In this document: positions 25,001 to 35,800 of the stretch, in pieces | Numbering within the stretch: position 1 is the stretch's first letter | How the letters are laid out: every line of letters starts with the position of its first letter | Assembly: GCA_013397695.1 (NCBI GenBank) | Contig: VYZI01000665.1 | Location: 107,049 to 171,048 of the forward strand | Length of the DNA: 64,000 nt | Direction of reading: 5' to 3' | Origin: Centropus unirufus | Lineage: Eukaryota; Chordata; Aves; Cuculiformes; Centropidae | The notes under the pieces: generated by a model | What the model was told of the DNA's origin: nothing | Seen by the model: only the letters and a program-made list of their open reading frames with translations | Databases searched by the model: none | Position numbers and translations under genes: made by a program

Positions 25001-25332
25001 GCGCCGCGCCACGATCGCCGCGGGGCAGTAGCGCCGCGCTCCCCGCCGGAGGCCGCGGCCCCGCGCTAACGGGCCGCGCAGCGCTCCCTGGGGAACCGCC
25101 CGGGAACCGCAACCCGTGCGGNNNNNNNNNNNNNNNNNNNNNNNNNNNNNNNNNNNNNNNNNNNNNNNNNNNNNNNNNNNNNNNNNNNNNNNNNNNNNNN
25201 NNNNNCTCCCCGGCGCGCTCAGCCCGGCGAGCTGGCCGGAGCCCGCGCGACCCGCGCCGCCGCTCACCGCGTATCGTCGGCCACGTTCCGCACGAAGAGC
25301 GAGGTGTTGGGCGGGCGCAGGTAGCGGGACAT
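19080..25332 (-). CDS. SRSF10: Serine/arginine-rich splicing factor 10 (SRp38), six coding exons
   Basis: Coding exons, 5' to 3': 25332-25268, 23646-23542, 21754-21651, 20054-19892, 19610-19557, 19377-19080. They join in phase to 789 bases, 262 residues, the same length as human isoform 1. The protein is a nuclear SR-like factor acting as a sequence-dependent splicing activator and, when dephosphorylated, a general repressor. An N-terminal RRM (about residues 10-88) has RNP2 LFVRNV and RNP1 RGFAYVQF; the linker TPNQMKAKEGRN leads to an RS domain with long RS/SR runs, ending WTSPKSSGH. Five exon junctions follow rules I can read; four introns are GT-AG and intron 2 is U12-type AT-AC. Intron 1 contains an assembly gap. 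The start is set by MSRYLRPPNTSLF, with CpG-island promoter sequence immediately upstream. Near identity to mammals makes the call secure. Confidence 0.97.
21755..23541 (-). other. SRSF10: U12-type AT-AC intron (SRSF10 intron 2)
   Basis: Read on the minus strand, exon 2 ends GTTCA and the intron begins ATATCCTTT, a perfect match to the AT-AC minor-spliceosome 5' site. The intron ends CCTTAACACTCACCAC before the exon resumes ATTTGAAG. CCTTAAC is the core of the U12 branch site, 9 bases before the terminal AC. Joining at these sites restores GTT CAA TTT GAA (VQFE) inside the RRM, exactly as in the homologous protein. No GT-AG alternative keeps the frame here. Length is 1787 bases. Confidence 0.95.
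22449..22520 (+). mobile_element. Degraded 3' end of a CR1 LINE
   Basis: The run ending AAAGGTCTTTTCGAACCGAA and then GATTCTATGA matches, with changes, the conserved CR1 3' terminus (tggtcagtgttgggc, then ggttgaact, then aaaggtcttttccaacct, then gattctatga) as I know it. Only about 70 bases are recognisable, so this is an old 5'-truncated copy inside the AT-AC intron. CR1 is the dominant LINE of birds and other sauropsids. Confidence 0.7.
25122..25205. other. Assembly gap of 84 N
   Basis: An unresolved stretch in the extremely GC-rich 5' part of SRSF10 intron 1, just downstream of coding exon 1. The true length may differ from 84. Confidence 1.
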
Positions 25333-25800
25333 GGCGATGGCGGCGCGGGCGCTGCGGAGCGGGCGGCGGGCCGGGCCTCGGGGCTGCGCGCGCGCCGGCT
25401 CTCGCGAGACTCGCGCGGCGCTTCCGGCGCGGGGAGGGCGGGAAGAGGCGCGGGCGGAGCCGGGCCTGCCCTCACTGCGCACGCGCTCTCCGCACTCCAA
25501 GCCCGCGCGGGGGAGTTCTCCCCACCTCCCGGCATGCCCCGCGCCCGCGCGCCGCTCCGCCCCGCGCCCCGCCCCGTCTTTTCCCGCCGAAAGAGGGAGA
25601 GGCGCGCGGCTCCCCTCGCGTGGGCAAGATGGCGGTGGCAGCGGCTCGGGCGGCTCGGACGTCCCGCACTGAGGGGCGGGCGGGCTCCGCTCTGCGGCCC
25701 CGTTTCTGGCCGCGCTGCTGTGCCCCAGGTGTCCGTGCCGAGCGGGCGGGAGCCGTTCCTAAAGCCGCTGAGCGAGAGCAATAACGTAGGCGGGCCGACC
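25333..25800 (-). promoter_or_regulatory. SRSF10: SRSF10 CpG-island promoter with TCTCGCGAGA element
   Basis: The island spans roughly 24950-25900. A perfect palindrome TCTCGCGAGA lies at 25400-25409, about 70 bases upstream of the start codon. This is the CGCG element bound by BANP (earlier attributed to Kaiso) at CpG-island promoters. A YY1-type AAGATGGCGG lies at 25626-25635. There is no TATA box. The exact transcription start cannot be fixed, and divergent transcription to the right is possible. Confidence 0.7.
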
Positions 25801-27900
25801 CGCCATGTCCCCGCGGGTGTCGGGGCAGCAGCCGCGGGGGGCGCTGCGCATGAGATTTGTCCCCGGGAAGGGCGCGGTGGTCAAAGCCGCGTGGATACGG
25901 TTCTTGGGGACCGGTTTCAGCGGTGGGGCTGGATGTGTTGGCTTAAAGCTCGGCCTGGGCATCTTAAAGGTCTTCTCTGACCCACACGGGCCTCTGGTAG
26001 AGGGCGGCTCCGGGTGATTTGGCGACGGGTTCAGTGTCGCCACCCTTGCTAGTCTAAGGATTTTCCTGCCAACTGCAGATAGGTAAGGAATACTTGGAGT
26101 TGGTGCGACGCTGGTGACTGTCACTACCTTGGGTGGCCATCACTGCCCTGCTTTCGCTTATTTTTAATGGCTTAATTTAAATAAATACCAGCGGGTGGAC
26201 GCTGCGGCTCATATCCTGCAAATCTCACACTTGGAATTGGCTGCCTTTCCTGCAGGTTTGGAATGACAGATGAAGTTCCATCAATGACAGGAGCTGTGTG
26301 TCAGCTGCGTATGCTGCTCTGGGGAAAAATGAAAACGGTGCTGGTTGCACGCTGAGTGGTCTGTGTTCAGAACTCTACAGAAAAGAGGTGGGCGTCCCTG
26401 ACGATGTTTTCTGCACTTTGTAGTTAACATGACTCTTTTAAGTATGGTAGCCGGGGGAGGATTTTGCTGCCTTGTGCAGTATGTACACATTTGCTTATCC
26501 AAGTCATAAAAAGAATGTGAAAGTCACACTAGAGACTGAAAATTATGGTGGGATTGTGTGACCCAGAGAAGCTTTGCCAAAGTAGAAAATGTTATTTCTA
26601 AAACAATGGAATCACCAAAGAATGGGGTTTGGGCTTTTTCAGTTGGAAAGGAATGGTTTTGAACCATATCCAAATAAGATCATAAATACTCTCATGTAGT
26701 CCTTTGCAGAAAGATTAACTCGATTCTGTGGAAGAGTGAATTCGGTACTATGGGCAGAGCCTGTAAGAATTTGTCATGCAGAAACGACTGATTATTTTGG
26801 GTGAGGTTTGCAATCTGATCCAAATCCTTCAGGTTTTGACTACTTAATCTAAGAAACTGCACTCAGTATTTCTCCTACATCTGTGAGGCCCCATTAACAT
26901 TGGTTTAAGTTCACTGTACGATTTGTATGGTTTTAGTGTGTAGCTTCTGCAAGTTATGACTTAGAGCACCTTTGTGTACCAGTTGTCCTGTGTCAGGGCT
27001 TTGTTTTATTGTGTTTCATTGTGTAGTTAGCAGCAGTTACCCAGTAACTTCGAAACAGAAGTGTTTCAAGCTCTTTATGGCATTTTGCAGTATGGGTACT
27101 TTAAAGCAGCCTTCTCCCTGAGTTTTACCAGTGTCTTGGATTCTGTTCTGTTGATCTTATTTATGTGTAACTTGCGTGGAATTTAATTTAGTCTGCAGAA
27201 GTGTAGTTAGCATTAGAACTGCCTGGGCAGCAAACCAAACACAATGATACTTGCACGGTTACTCCAGTAAAGCTCCCTGTGAGGATAGCCTTATCTTAGA
27301 ATAAGAATACGCTTCCCAGAGTGTTAACTAAAACAGACCTCAAGTCCCCCCTCCCCCCTGCCACCCAAACTGTTCTTTCCTAGTCTAGGACGATGTAGAC
27401 TCAGTGGTCTTAATTGGAATCAAACATCTCCATGAGAGTTTTAAATGGCACAATCAGTCCAGCAATGTTTTTTAGGGTGGTCTTACATTCAAGACCAATT
27501 CTAACACGTGTGGTGACTTAAGTGTGAAATAGGACTGCTAATGTAGGATCTAATCAGTGAACAGAGGCATGGGTTCTGTCCATTTTATACTTTGGTGGAA
27601 ACACACGATACAAACAGAAGCAGCCTAGTGAACTTGAACGTCACAAACTGTGACAGGCAGATATTGGAAGTACTTAGCAAAGTGGAAGAATGTTTAGTTC
27701 TCTTTGCCCTTGTAGTGTCTTGTTTTTGTTTATTTATACTCTTGTGTGCTTCAGTTTAGAAGCAGTCATTCCCGTTATTGCTTTGTAATTGTTTATGGCT
27801 TTAAAATACTTGGGGTGCGCATGTGAAAGGAGAGCAGAAATCCTGATTATGTTCTCTACTATTTGTTCAGATAGCAAAGATCACACCTTGTGGAAAGTGT
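25801..27900. other. Intergenic interval between SRSF10 and FABP10
   Basis: About 2.1 kb without a recognisable coding exon. On the plus strand a good donor-like GCAGATAG|GTAAGG lies at 26083 downstream of the CpG island, which could belong to a divergent non-coding transcript. The remainder is AT-rich sequence with no feature I can name. Confidence 0.5.
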
Positions 27901-27902
27901 GC

Positions 27903-27908
27903 TTTATT
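27903..27908 (-). terminator. FABP10A: FABP10 poly(A) signal AATAAA
   Basis: A canonical signal (plus-strand tttatt) lies 39 bases after the FABP10 stop codon, giving a very short 3'UTR. A GT-containing segment follows it on the minus strand. Confidence 0.75.
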
Positions 27909-27947
27909 GTAGGTGTGTAAAGATGTCACAAAGAAGGTGATCTGTCT

Positions 27948-30538
27948 TTAAACTCTCTTGCTTCTTCTGAAAAGTGTTGCTCCGCCAACAGTCATAGTCT
28001 GTAGAAGACAAAAGTGCCTAAGCTGTATTTCATTTAGAGTTTAGGTTATCTAAAGCCAAGTGACCAGAAGTTTCTGTAGGTCACGTATAAATCCATCTTA
28101 TGCCACAAGAAAATGCTTTTACAGCACCTGCCTATAAGTACGTGTGTAACATTCATGATAAATAAGTTTCTTTTACAGAAGCAGTGCTGGAGATGGAAAA
28201 CCTTAATATAAATGCCACCCTCAACTACGTTCTATCACTCTATTTTAAGAAGCATGATAGGTATTGCAAGAAAGATCTGCTCCCTGTAATATAAATCCAC
28301 TGCCGCAAATAGTAATGGGGTCTTTTGTCTGGTGTTTTCCTTATTTAATGTTCAGAAAATAGTTTGAGATACTCAAATTTATCTTTAGAAATTGTATGAC
28401 CGAAACATGCAACTTGAATGTTGTTAGCTGTCAGTCTTGTGGACGCTTCTGGGAACCCTAACAAGTTTAACTCTACAGGGGAAAAGCTCTTTGCCTGTAC
28501 CAAACAATTTAGAAATAACTAAAGAACTTAGGGGAATTGTAGGTGTAACAAGTGCATTGTACGTCTCCAGGTTTAACTCAGCCTTTACTTTCTTCTCAGA
28601 GTCAATGATGGTGGAAAACTGCTATAGTGTTCTAGAGGGATTTGTGAGGAGTCTTTCTGCAGCGTGCTCAGCGGGTAAAACCATTCACACGTCAGTGTCT
28701 AGAATTGGCCTCAGGGTGGCAATAAAGATTGGTTGAGCAGGATGCATCCTATAAATGAGCAATGTTTAAAGGAAAAGCCGGCTAGGGCAATTAGTTTTAA
28801 TAAGAAACAGGAATCATAAAGGATACTGTTAGTATTTCCCAGTGACTGTCGGCTGTTTTGAAAAATAATCGGTGTCTGCAGTTTTAAGCACCCATAAAGA
28901 ATTCTGCAGGTAAGCTAATAACTTGGGGGCCAGGATCAGTTTGAGGTCGTGGGCCAACCCAAAGAGCTAATCGAAATACTTTTTCCTTCAGCATTTTTCA
29001 CATTGTGCTGTTGTTTTTAACTAACACTTACCTCCACCATTTCACCTCCTTTGATTTCTTGCTCATGAGTGAATTTTTCTGCTTTGCACACAAGCTTCCC
29101 ATTTACCATGTTCACCGTGCACTGTTGTGGCAGATTTAAAAGTTACAGAAAGTTTTAGATTTTTCAATTGAAATAATAAGTAGGGGGCTACATAACTAAG
29201 AAATACATTCATACTGACGATTCAAAAGTCACATGTGCTAATTTAACTGAAACCCACAGCATTTTACTAAGAATTCTAGATGAAAGACTGATTTTGGTTG
29301 AAGTGATGGAGTTATATGTTAATGGAGATGGTGCAAAGGAGTGTCACTCCTACACAGAAACTCAAGTTTAAGGATGAACAAAATGATGAGCGTGTTCTGG
29401 AATAAATTACCTTTAGCTTTCTGCCGTCCATAGTAGTAATGTCAGCCTCTTTTCCAAGCGTAAAGGAGTTTGTTACAGATTGCTTGGGTGTTTTTGATGT
29501 CACAATAAAGTCATCTCCTTTTTGTTTTATTTCAATAATAGGCTTAATATCCTTGGCAACTTTGATAAGGTCATCTGGCAATGCTGTTAATAAAAGGATT
29601 TTTCCTGTTATGAAGTAGTGTCTTTATATGAAATGGCAAATTCTTTTATCTGATAAAGGTGAAAAAGTTACAAAACAATAATAGAAAGTGATGTCTGAGT
29701 TAAAAGACAAATTCTGTTTTGGATTCCTCACTCGTCTGTGGGCATGTTGTTCCATTCTATTAGTCGGTGTAGATTTTGGTACTATGTTTGTTAGTCTTGA
29801 GTCAGAATACGTATTGTTTCAGTAACGCCTCCCATGTGATAACATTCTTTCATGAGAAAACCCGTGAGTCTCTAGCAGGATTTGAGGGTGTTGTCTTCAG
29901 CAGTAGTGGGATTGATTCAGGCATCAGTCCTTAGGTAGGACTAGGCTTTTCAACTGTTATTGAGCTTATATTCTACTGAACATCTTACATTTGTTTAAAA
30001 ACCCCAATGCCGTTGTTTTTGCTGAGATTGTTAAGAGATTAAGTGCATTTTTATCAATATAGGCCCTTGCCGATTTCATTCCTTGCAGATTACTAACAGG
30101 TATAAAATACATTAATGCTATAGAACAAGCCTGCTCTACTAATATCACACTGGCAATGTGTGCCTGTTGCTGGCAACTTGTTTCTAGTTAAATGTATTTA
30201 TAAATAAGTTTTGTGTTAATCAAAACAAGTTGATTTCTGGTACACCTTTTTCATGAGGAACTCATGCTAAGGTAGGAATTTGGGGTTTATCTGTAATCTG
30301 TCTACGTCTCTCTGTATGATCGGCTTCTTCTCATTTCTAAATTAAGCAAAACTGGGGAGTAGATTGTGATATGAACAAAGGAAAAGAAACAGAAATACAG
30401 TAATAAAAGATGTCATGTGAAGAGTGTGCTGTAATCCAAGCAAGACATTTCAGAAGTAGCTGGACGCTTACCAAGAGCTTTCAGAAACTCCTCATAATTC
30501 TCTTGAGCATAGACCTGCCAGGTTCCGTTGAATGCCAT
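27948..30538 (-). CDS. FABP10A: Liver basic fatty-acid/bile-acid-binding protein, four exons
   Basis: Exons, 5' to 3': 30538-30472 (67 bp), 29583-29411 (173), 29121-29032 (90), 27998-27948 (51). They total 381 bp, 126 residues, with the four-exon pattern and 173-bp second exon typical of the FABP family. The protein is a cytosolic ten-stranded beta-barrel that carries bile acids and fatty acids in hepatocytes. Diagnostic segments are MAFNGTWQVYAQENYEEFL, the FABP G-T-W N-terminal signature, GKEADITTMDGRKLK, FTHEQEIKGGEMVE and the basic end RRSKRV. All junctions are GT-AG with matching phase. Cys81 and Cys92 (80 and 91 without Met) are both present, so the disulfide described for several liver bile-acid-binding proteins is possible. 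Mammals lost this paralogue, so its position between SRSF10 and MYOM3 marks the sauropsid arrangement. The symbol FABP10 versus FABP10A depends on nomenclature. Confidence 0.96.
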
Positions 30539-30593
30539 GATGGATACGGTGATGATAGCAGGAGAGTGAGGGTTCTCCCTGGCCACCTCAATG

Positions 30594-30652
30594 CTATTTA
30601 TGGAAAGGGAACGGCCAGCCCAAGTTGTGAGATGACTGGCTAACTATTAACT
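30594..30652 (-). promoter_or_regulatory. FABP10A: FABP10 proximal promoter: TATA-like box and HNF1-type site
   Basis: On the minus strand CATAAATAG (30602-30594) lies about 56 bases upstream of the start codon and fits a TATA box with transcription starting near 30565. About 37 bases further upstream, 30639-30651 matches the HNF1 consensus GTTAATNATTAAC at 11 of 13 positions. HNF1 is a hepatocyte regulator, which agrees with liver expression. AT-rich forkhead-like sequence follows at about 30665-30690. Confidence 0.6.
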
Positions 30653-30659
30653 GTGAAGT

Positions 30660-32680
30660 AGCAATTATTAATCATTTATTTGTCTTGAATGATCATAACC
30701 TCTAGTTCATTCTGCTTTGTAGAAGCCTTACCTTGACCAGCTGGTTCAGGATGTTATATTTGTTTTGGATTACTGAGCTTGAGTAATTATTCATAATTGA
30801 TGAAAAATGTTGCATGGATTAATTTGCTTTCTTTTTGTTCACAACTTCTGTGTTTAATACAATTTATTTGTTTTGGGTAGAATTCTTTAGATAAATGGCA
30901 GCACTTACAGTAGGTATGAGTTAATTACTCTTTTACAGCAAGAGCTTCCAAATTATCGCAATATCCTTTACCATGAGCACTAGGACTGGTGGAAGTAAAA
31001 TCCACAGCTGTTTCTTCCAAAATTGTGATCCTCTAGTTACTTGAGGATGGGGAAAATGTTGTTGGAGTGGGGCAGTCAGTTATGATTTTATCCAGTAGAT
31101 GTCAGTGATGTCATCTCGGAGCTGTATTAAATTCAGTTTATCATTATTTTTTAATAATTTGTTCATATATAGAAAATAAAGGGTCAAGTAAAACACGGAA
31201 CATTGCTTGGAGACTGAATTAAAAGATATAAATGGGAGATGATTATTTTTTTTTCCTCTCACCAAGTGCACTGAGAATTCCCCATCATTACAGCTTGTGA
31301 ATGAAATTCCTTGTTGTCTGTGCAGGCATGGCTATTGGTTTTGGAGGACATTCGTTATGTGTCTTGCAATTAGATTGCTTAATTCACATAGAGTCTGTAT
31401 CCTGGGGGTAGGTGACCTTTATAAGTTAGCTTTTATAACTCCTTGCTGGTTAGCAATTCTTCTATTTAAATATAGAACCAATGCCGAACCTCTTACAAAT
31501 TCACAACTTTTTTTTTGCAGTATGCAATTTTAAAGAAAATACACACAAAAAGCCGATTTTTTAATTACATTTACGTATGATAATACTCAAGTTGCAGGGA
31601 TGAGGTACTGATGATCAATAAGGCTGTCTTTACACGTGGGGTGTAATACCTGGCTCTAAATGGTACATGTTTATATAGGAGTTATTCTAGGACGTGATCT
31701 GTCTGTGCTACCTTAGGGTGATGGTAATAATGCCATCAGAAGGGCCTGTTTTTCTTTGTTCACTGTAGAATGAATCTAGACAAATCAGCTAAAGTCTCAC
31801 TTTTTAATATTAAATTTAATAAATTACATGCATTTAATTTTCTGTCGTGCCTGAAATGTACCTGCCTTTGGTCAAGTGACTGGCAATCCTGAACACAGGA
31901 TCGCTGTGCTCATTTTGACACTGGAACGTGTTCCTTAGTCTACCGGGAAAAGTATTGCTGTTGTGAGGACAGTTCATACTCATTTATGGAGCTAAATAAA
32001 GGCATTTGCCTGGATGTCTGTACCAGGAATATCCTTTTTTAACTGTCACTGACACAGTGGGAATGGTTGATGCCGGGAATATAGCCGTGACTTCAGAGCA
32101 GTTGAGAGGCCGCTTTCCTTCTACATCCAGAATAATCCAACATAACTAATAAACCTTAAAGTATTTTTAATTCTAAAGAGCATAGATGCTCAGTAGGATG
32201 GAAGGAGCTGGGTTCATTTCAGTAGACGCTCACTCAATCCTAGTGTGTAAACATATTACCGTGTGTCAGTGCATTTGGAAGCTGAATGTGTTCCTCGAAA
32301 GTACCAGGCTTTGAAAATTTCATTGCCTTTTTCTTCTTCCCATGTGGCTTAGGTTTGTAAAGGTCTGTACTTCCAGGCCTTGATTCAGCGTGGTACTTGG
32401 GGAAATGCCTAACTTCACACACCCAGGCTGTCTGATTTCAGGATGGATGTACTTGACAACAGTCTGAGCCATCACCAAGGGTAAATGTTTAATAGGCGCA
32501 CACGAGCATTTTTCAGCTACAAAATAATCAGCAATACACAGTGATTTAATAGAGGAAAACTCTACCGAAAGCCTGGCTCTCATATGCGGACCCTCTGGTG
32601 TTTCCCACGTGATTTGCTAGGGGAGGGTTTCTCTGGAAGATGAATGTGCCAGGTGTACACGTGTGCATGCACATGCATGA
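30660..32680. other. Intergenic interval between FABP10 and MYOM3
   Basis: About 2 kb of AT-rich sequence, containing upstream regulatory sequence of FABP10 and the region past the MYOM3 3' end. No coding exon or repeat family was recognised. Two overlapping minus-strand frames at 32240-32583 do not resemble a known protein. Confidence 0.5.
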
Positions 32681-32686
32681 GAATTA

Positions 32687-32692
32687 TTTAAT
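32687..32692 (-). terminator. MYOM3: Predicted MYOM3 poly(A) signal ATTAAA
   Basis: ATTAAA on the minus strand lies about 180 bases after the MYOM3 stop codon and is followed by a TG/CA-alternating, GU-rich segment (about 32675-32650), as expected of a downstream element. No canonical AATAAA was found closer. Confidence 0.55.
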
Positions 32693-32873
32693 TATTTCTT
32701 AAAAACCTACCATAAAAACACTAAAGTATTACTAACATAAAAATAGAACTGTGAGCCTGAACTTTAGAGCAGAGATGCTGAAAGGCATCCTAAGGTGTTA
32801 AATCCACTTTAAATGCAACGAGATGTAATTAACAAATTCATTTAAGCTTTTTCATGGTAATCCCACCTGGGCC

Positions 32874-35800
32874 TTACTCTTCTTCCATTCCTATTGGTAT
32901 CTCTCCGTGCTTATAGACACTGATGGTAACCTGCCCTGTTTCAGAACCGTACTTATTCTTGACAAAGATGCTGTATTTTCCTGTGTCTTCATTGCAGACT
33001 TTCTCGATGGTGATTGTGACAACTGTCCCCTTCACATCCATTTTGTAGCGGTCTTTAAAGACTATAACCTTCTCATTTTTGAACCAAGTGATTTCTGGGT
33101 AAGGATCTCCAGACACACAGCAAGTTAAACACAGGGTCTGTTGTAAAACAGGTAGCAGAAATAGATTATGAGGCTATAAATAAGCAAATAAACTCAGTTG
33201 TTGAGAAATTAAGAAAAATACAGATCAACTATCTGAGTTTTTCAATGGGTGAGAATCCAGGGTTGTTCACTCCTTTCCCCAAGATCCTCCTCTATAATCA
33301 GAAAGGACCTGTTTGAATTCACTGGACTTGACTCATACTTGTGCTGCTGTCTCTTTATAGACTGTGGAGTGATGGTGAAATAGGCAGATGGTGAATTTGC
33401 AATCACCTCACAGGATTTTATTCTGCCTGTGTGCCCATAAGGGGGAATGTGACTCGGAAATGTGAGCAGCAAGTTTATCTGATGGGAAAATCAGGTCCAG
33501 CACTTAAAAGGCCTTAGTCTGGTCCTAAATGGGAAGACAACAGAAAGGATCTTGCTGTGAATCTGTGCTAGGAAGCAGTAACATCTGTAACTTGGGAGAA
33601 AGGTTCTGTGCCACAATGAGCGCCTGCATGTGCCAAGCACAGGCGTGTCTGGGTACACCACCAGCAGCAGGGGGCTGATAGAACTGTCATGGAGGATACC
33701 CCTTCACACCTTTGGCCATTGCAGTAGCTCAGAAAAGCTGCTGGCAATGTACGGGAGGGGGAAACAAGTAATTTTCTCCCTATCAGTTCCTCTAGGTCCG
33801 TGCAAGGGCCGATTATACCAATGATTACTCGGTGTTACCTTATCCTCCATGATGGTGGCAACATCTGGCAGACCTTGAACAACTCTGGCACGACCTGGGA
33901 ATGAACAGATAGCGCCTTTTAGGTTTACTTATCAGCGTACTGCTTGGTTTTGTTTCACAGAAGGAAGGAAATGAATTTACTTACACTTCTCTGCTACTGC
34001 TGCTTCCCTGAAAGAGAGAAAATAATAGTGTTTTTATTTATTAGGCATTTTATTCTCAGTACAGGATGTGATACTCAAATTGGATTTAGCTGTGAAAATA
34101 TTTAGGCAGCAACTTACTTAAGTCTTCTGTGCTCAACCAGGGCATCTTCAAAGGCTGCAAGGAATGAAAATGTTGTAGGGGAAGTTGCCGTTTATTTCAT
34201 TTGACTTGATATATTGAGCATAATGCATGAATGTTGGAATTGCAGGTATTTGTGCACACAGATCTGTATGATCATCGTCTAGACAGTGTCTATATCTGCC
34301 TTATGGAAATAAGAATATGTTTCTATACTCCCAAAATAAGCGGGATCTAGTATTCCCTTTCCAAAGAGAATTCCAGAGGAGGAAAAACTCCCTAACTTTG
34401 AACAGTTCAGCAAAGCTTTTGTAAACTTGAAGCCATGTTCTCTTTCCCAAGATGCTACCCGTAAGCTTCCTATGAAGGAATTGGACACGTCCCAGGAGCA
34501 GCTGGCCTCCCATTCATCCTTTCTCTGGGAGTGCCTCACGCTATGGCAGCAAGGCTCCCTATAGGCTTTGCTGCTGGGCACTTCTCTCCCCTTGTTTCCT
34601 CTGACTCCTACGGGCACTTCTCTGTCCTGCTAAACCCAATTTCCCAGCATGTTTCTATGTTGTCATGGAACTGCGGCTTCAGATCTGATCAAGGAGAGAG
34701 GGATGACTGCCCGTGGTCTGAAGGAATCTTGGAAAGCAGGTTGGGTGTGTCTCATTGCCATGATAGTGTTGTTCAAGTCAGCTTACCTTGTCCAGACAAG
34801 TCAGCTGTCAGCCTGCGAGAGGCGTTCCCGTCAAATAACTCCAGGGTGTATTTTCCCTTATCTGTTTCTGTGGGGTTCAGTATGTGAAGCCAGATCTGAT
34901 TCATTGTGCTCCCAGCTTTTAGTCTGTCACGGCTTTCCAGTTGTTTCTCCCTAAGCAAACAATATCATTGCAATAGTATTGAGTAGAGCTTTATAAATTG
35001 GAGTGATTTAGGCCTAAATCTTTTTAGGCCTGTACTGGTTATAGTAAGAGAATGGGGGTCTGGACCTCACTGTTAATCTCACGGCGAGTTATGCACTCGG
35101 TCACTTAGGAAAGTCTGGTGGGACATCTAGTGCTCTTAGGCAGTTTGCCAAAGCTCTATCAATTCTAAAAAAAGACTTCTTAATTCTTATTTAGGAGATT
35201 AAATAGGATTTTGATACTGAATATTTGTTAACATTCAGCCCTTTAACAATATTGAAAATTGGCCTCCTTATATACCCATGTAGATGGTATCTAATAAAAC
35301 ACCGTTCCTCTATGTTTTGAAGACGTTACAAGGCTAAATTAGCTAGTATTTGGAAATAATTTTATTATGATTAGGAGTATTAGTTAGTCAGAGTGGGGAA
35401 ATAAGAGTGGTTTAGGGAAGCACGAAGTACTGAGAATGAAGAATTTGAAAAAAACATCTTCCTTGTCTGTAACAAAGGTGGTGGTAACTGAGCAGTAACT
35501 GAAATGCATCATTATTATTCTAGTAAAGATGATTACATATTTCTGCAGTTCAAATATAAATATAACATGACTGCTTAGGTTGGAATTCCCAGACATGTTT
35601 CAGGATGCTGAGTGCATTGTGTTTTTCAGCCCTTACTCAGATAAATCCACCATTGCCCTAAAAAGCTATGGGCTCAGTCCCAGTGTGTTTAATTATGATG
35701 ATTAATAGTTGCAAGCGACTCCAGAAGCCTTGCAAATACCTGCTGGGGACTTACTTGTGATACCAGGTTGCTTTCATGTAGTCAGTGTAGTACTTCACAT

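Noticed and set aside
26590..26665. Second CR1-like 3' end on the minus strand
   Set aside because: Only scattered words (GGAATCAC, GAATGG, TTTGGG, TTGGAAA) match and the following CR1 signature is absent.
32240..32583. Two overlapping minus-strand frames after the MYOM3 3' end
   Set aside because: Short, in different phases, beyond the predicted poly(A) site and without recognisable similarity. A degraded retrocopy is possible but not supportable.
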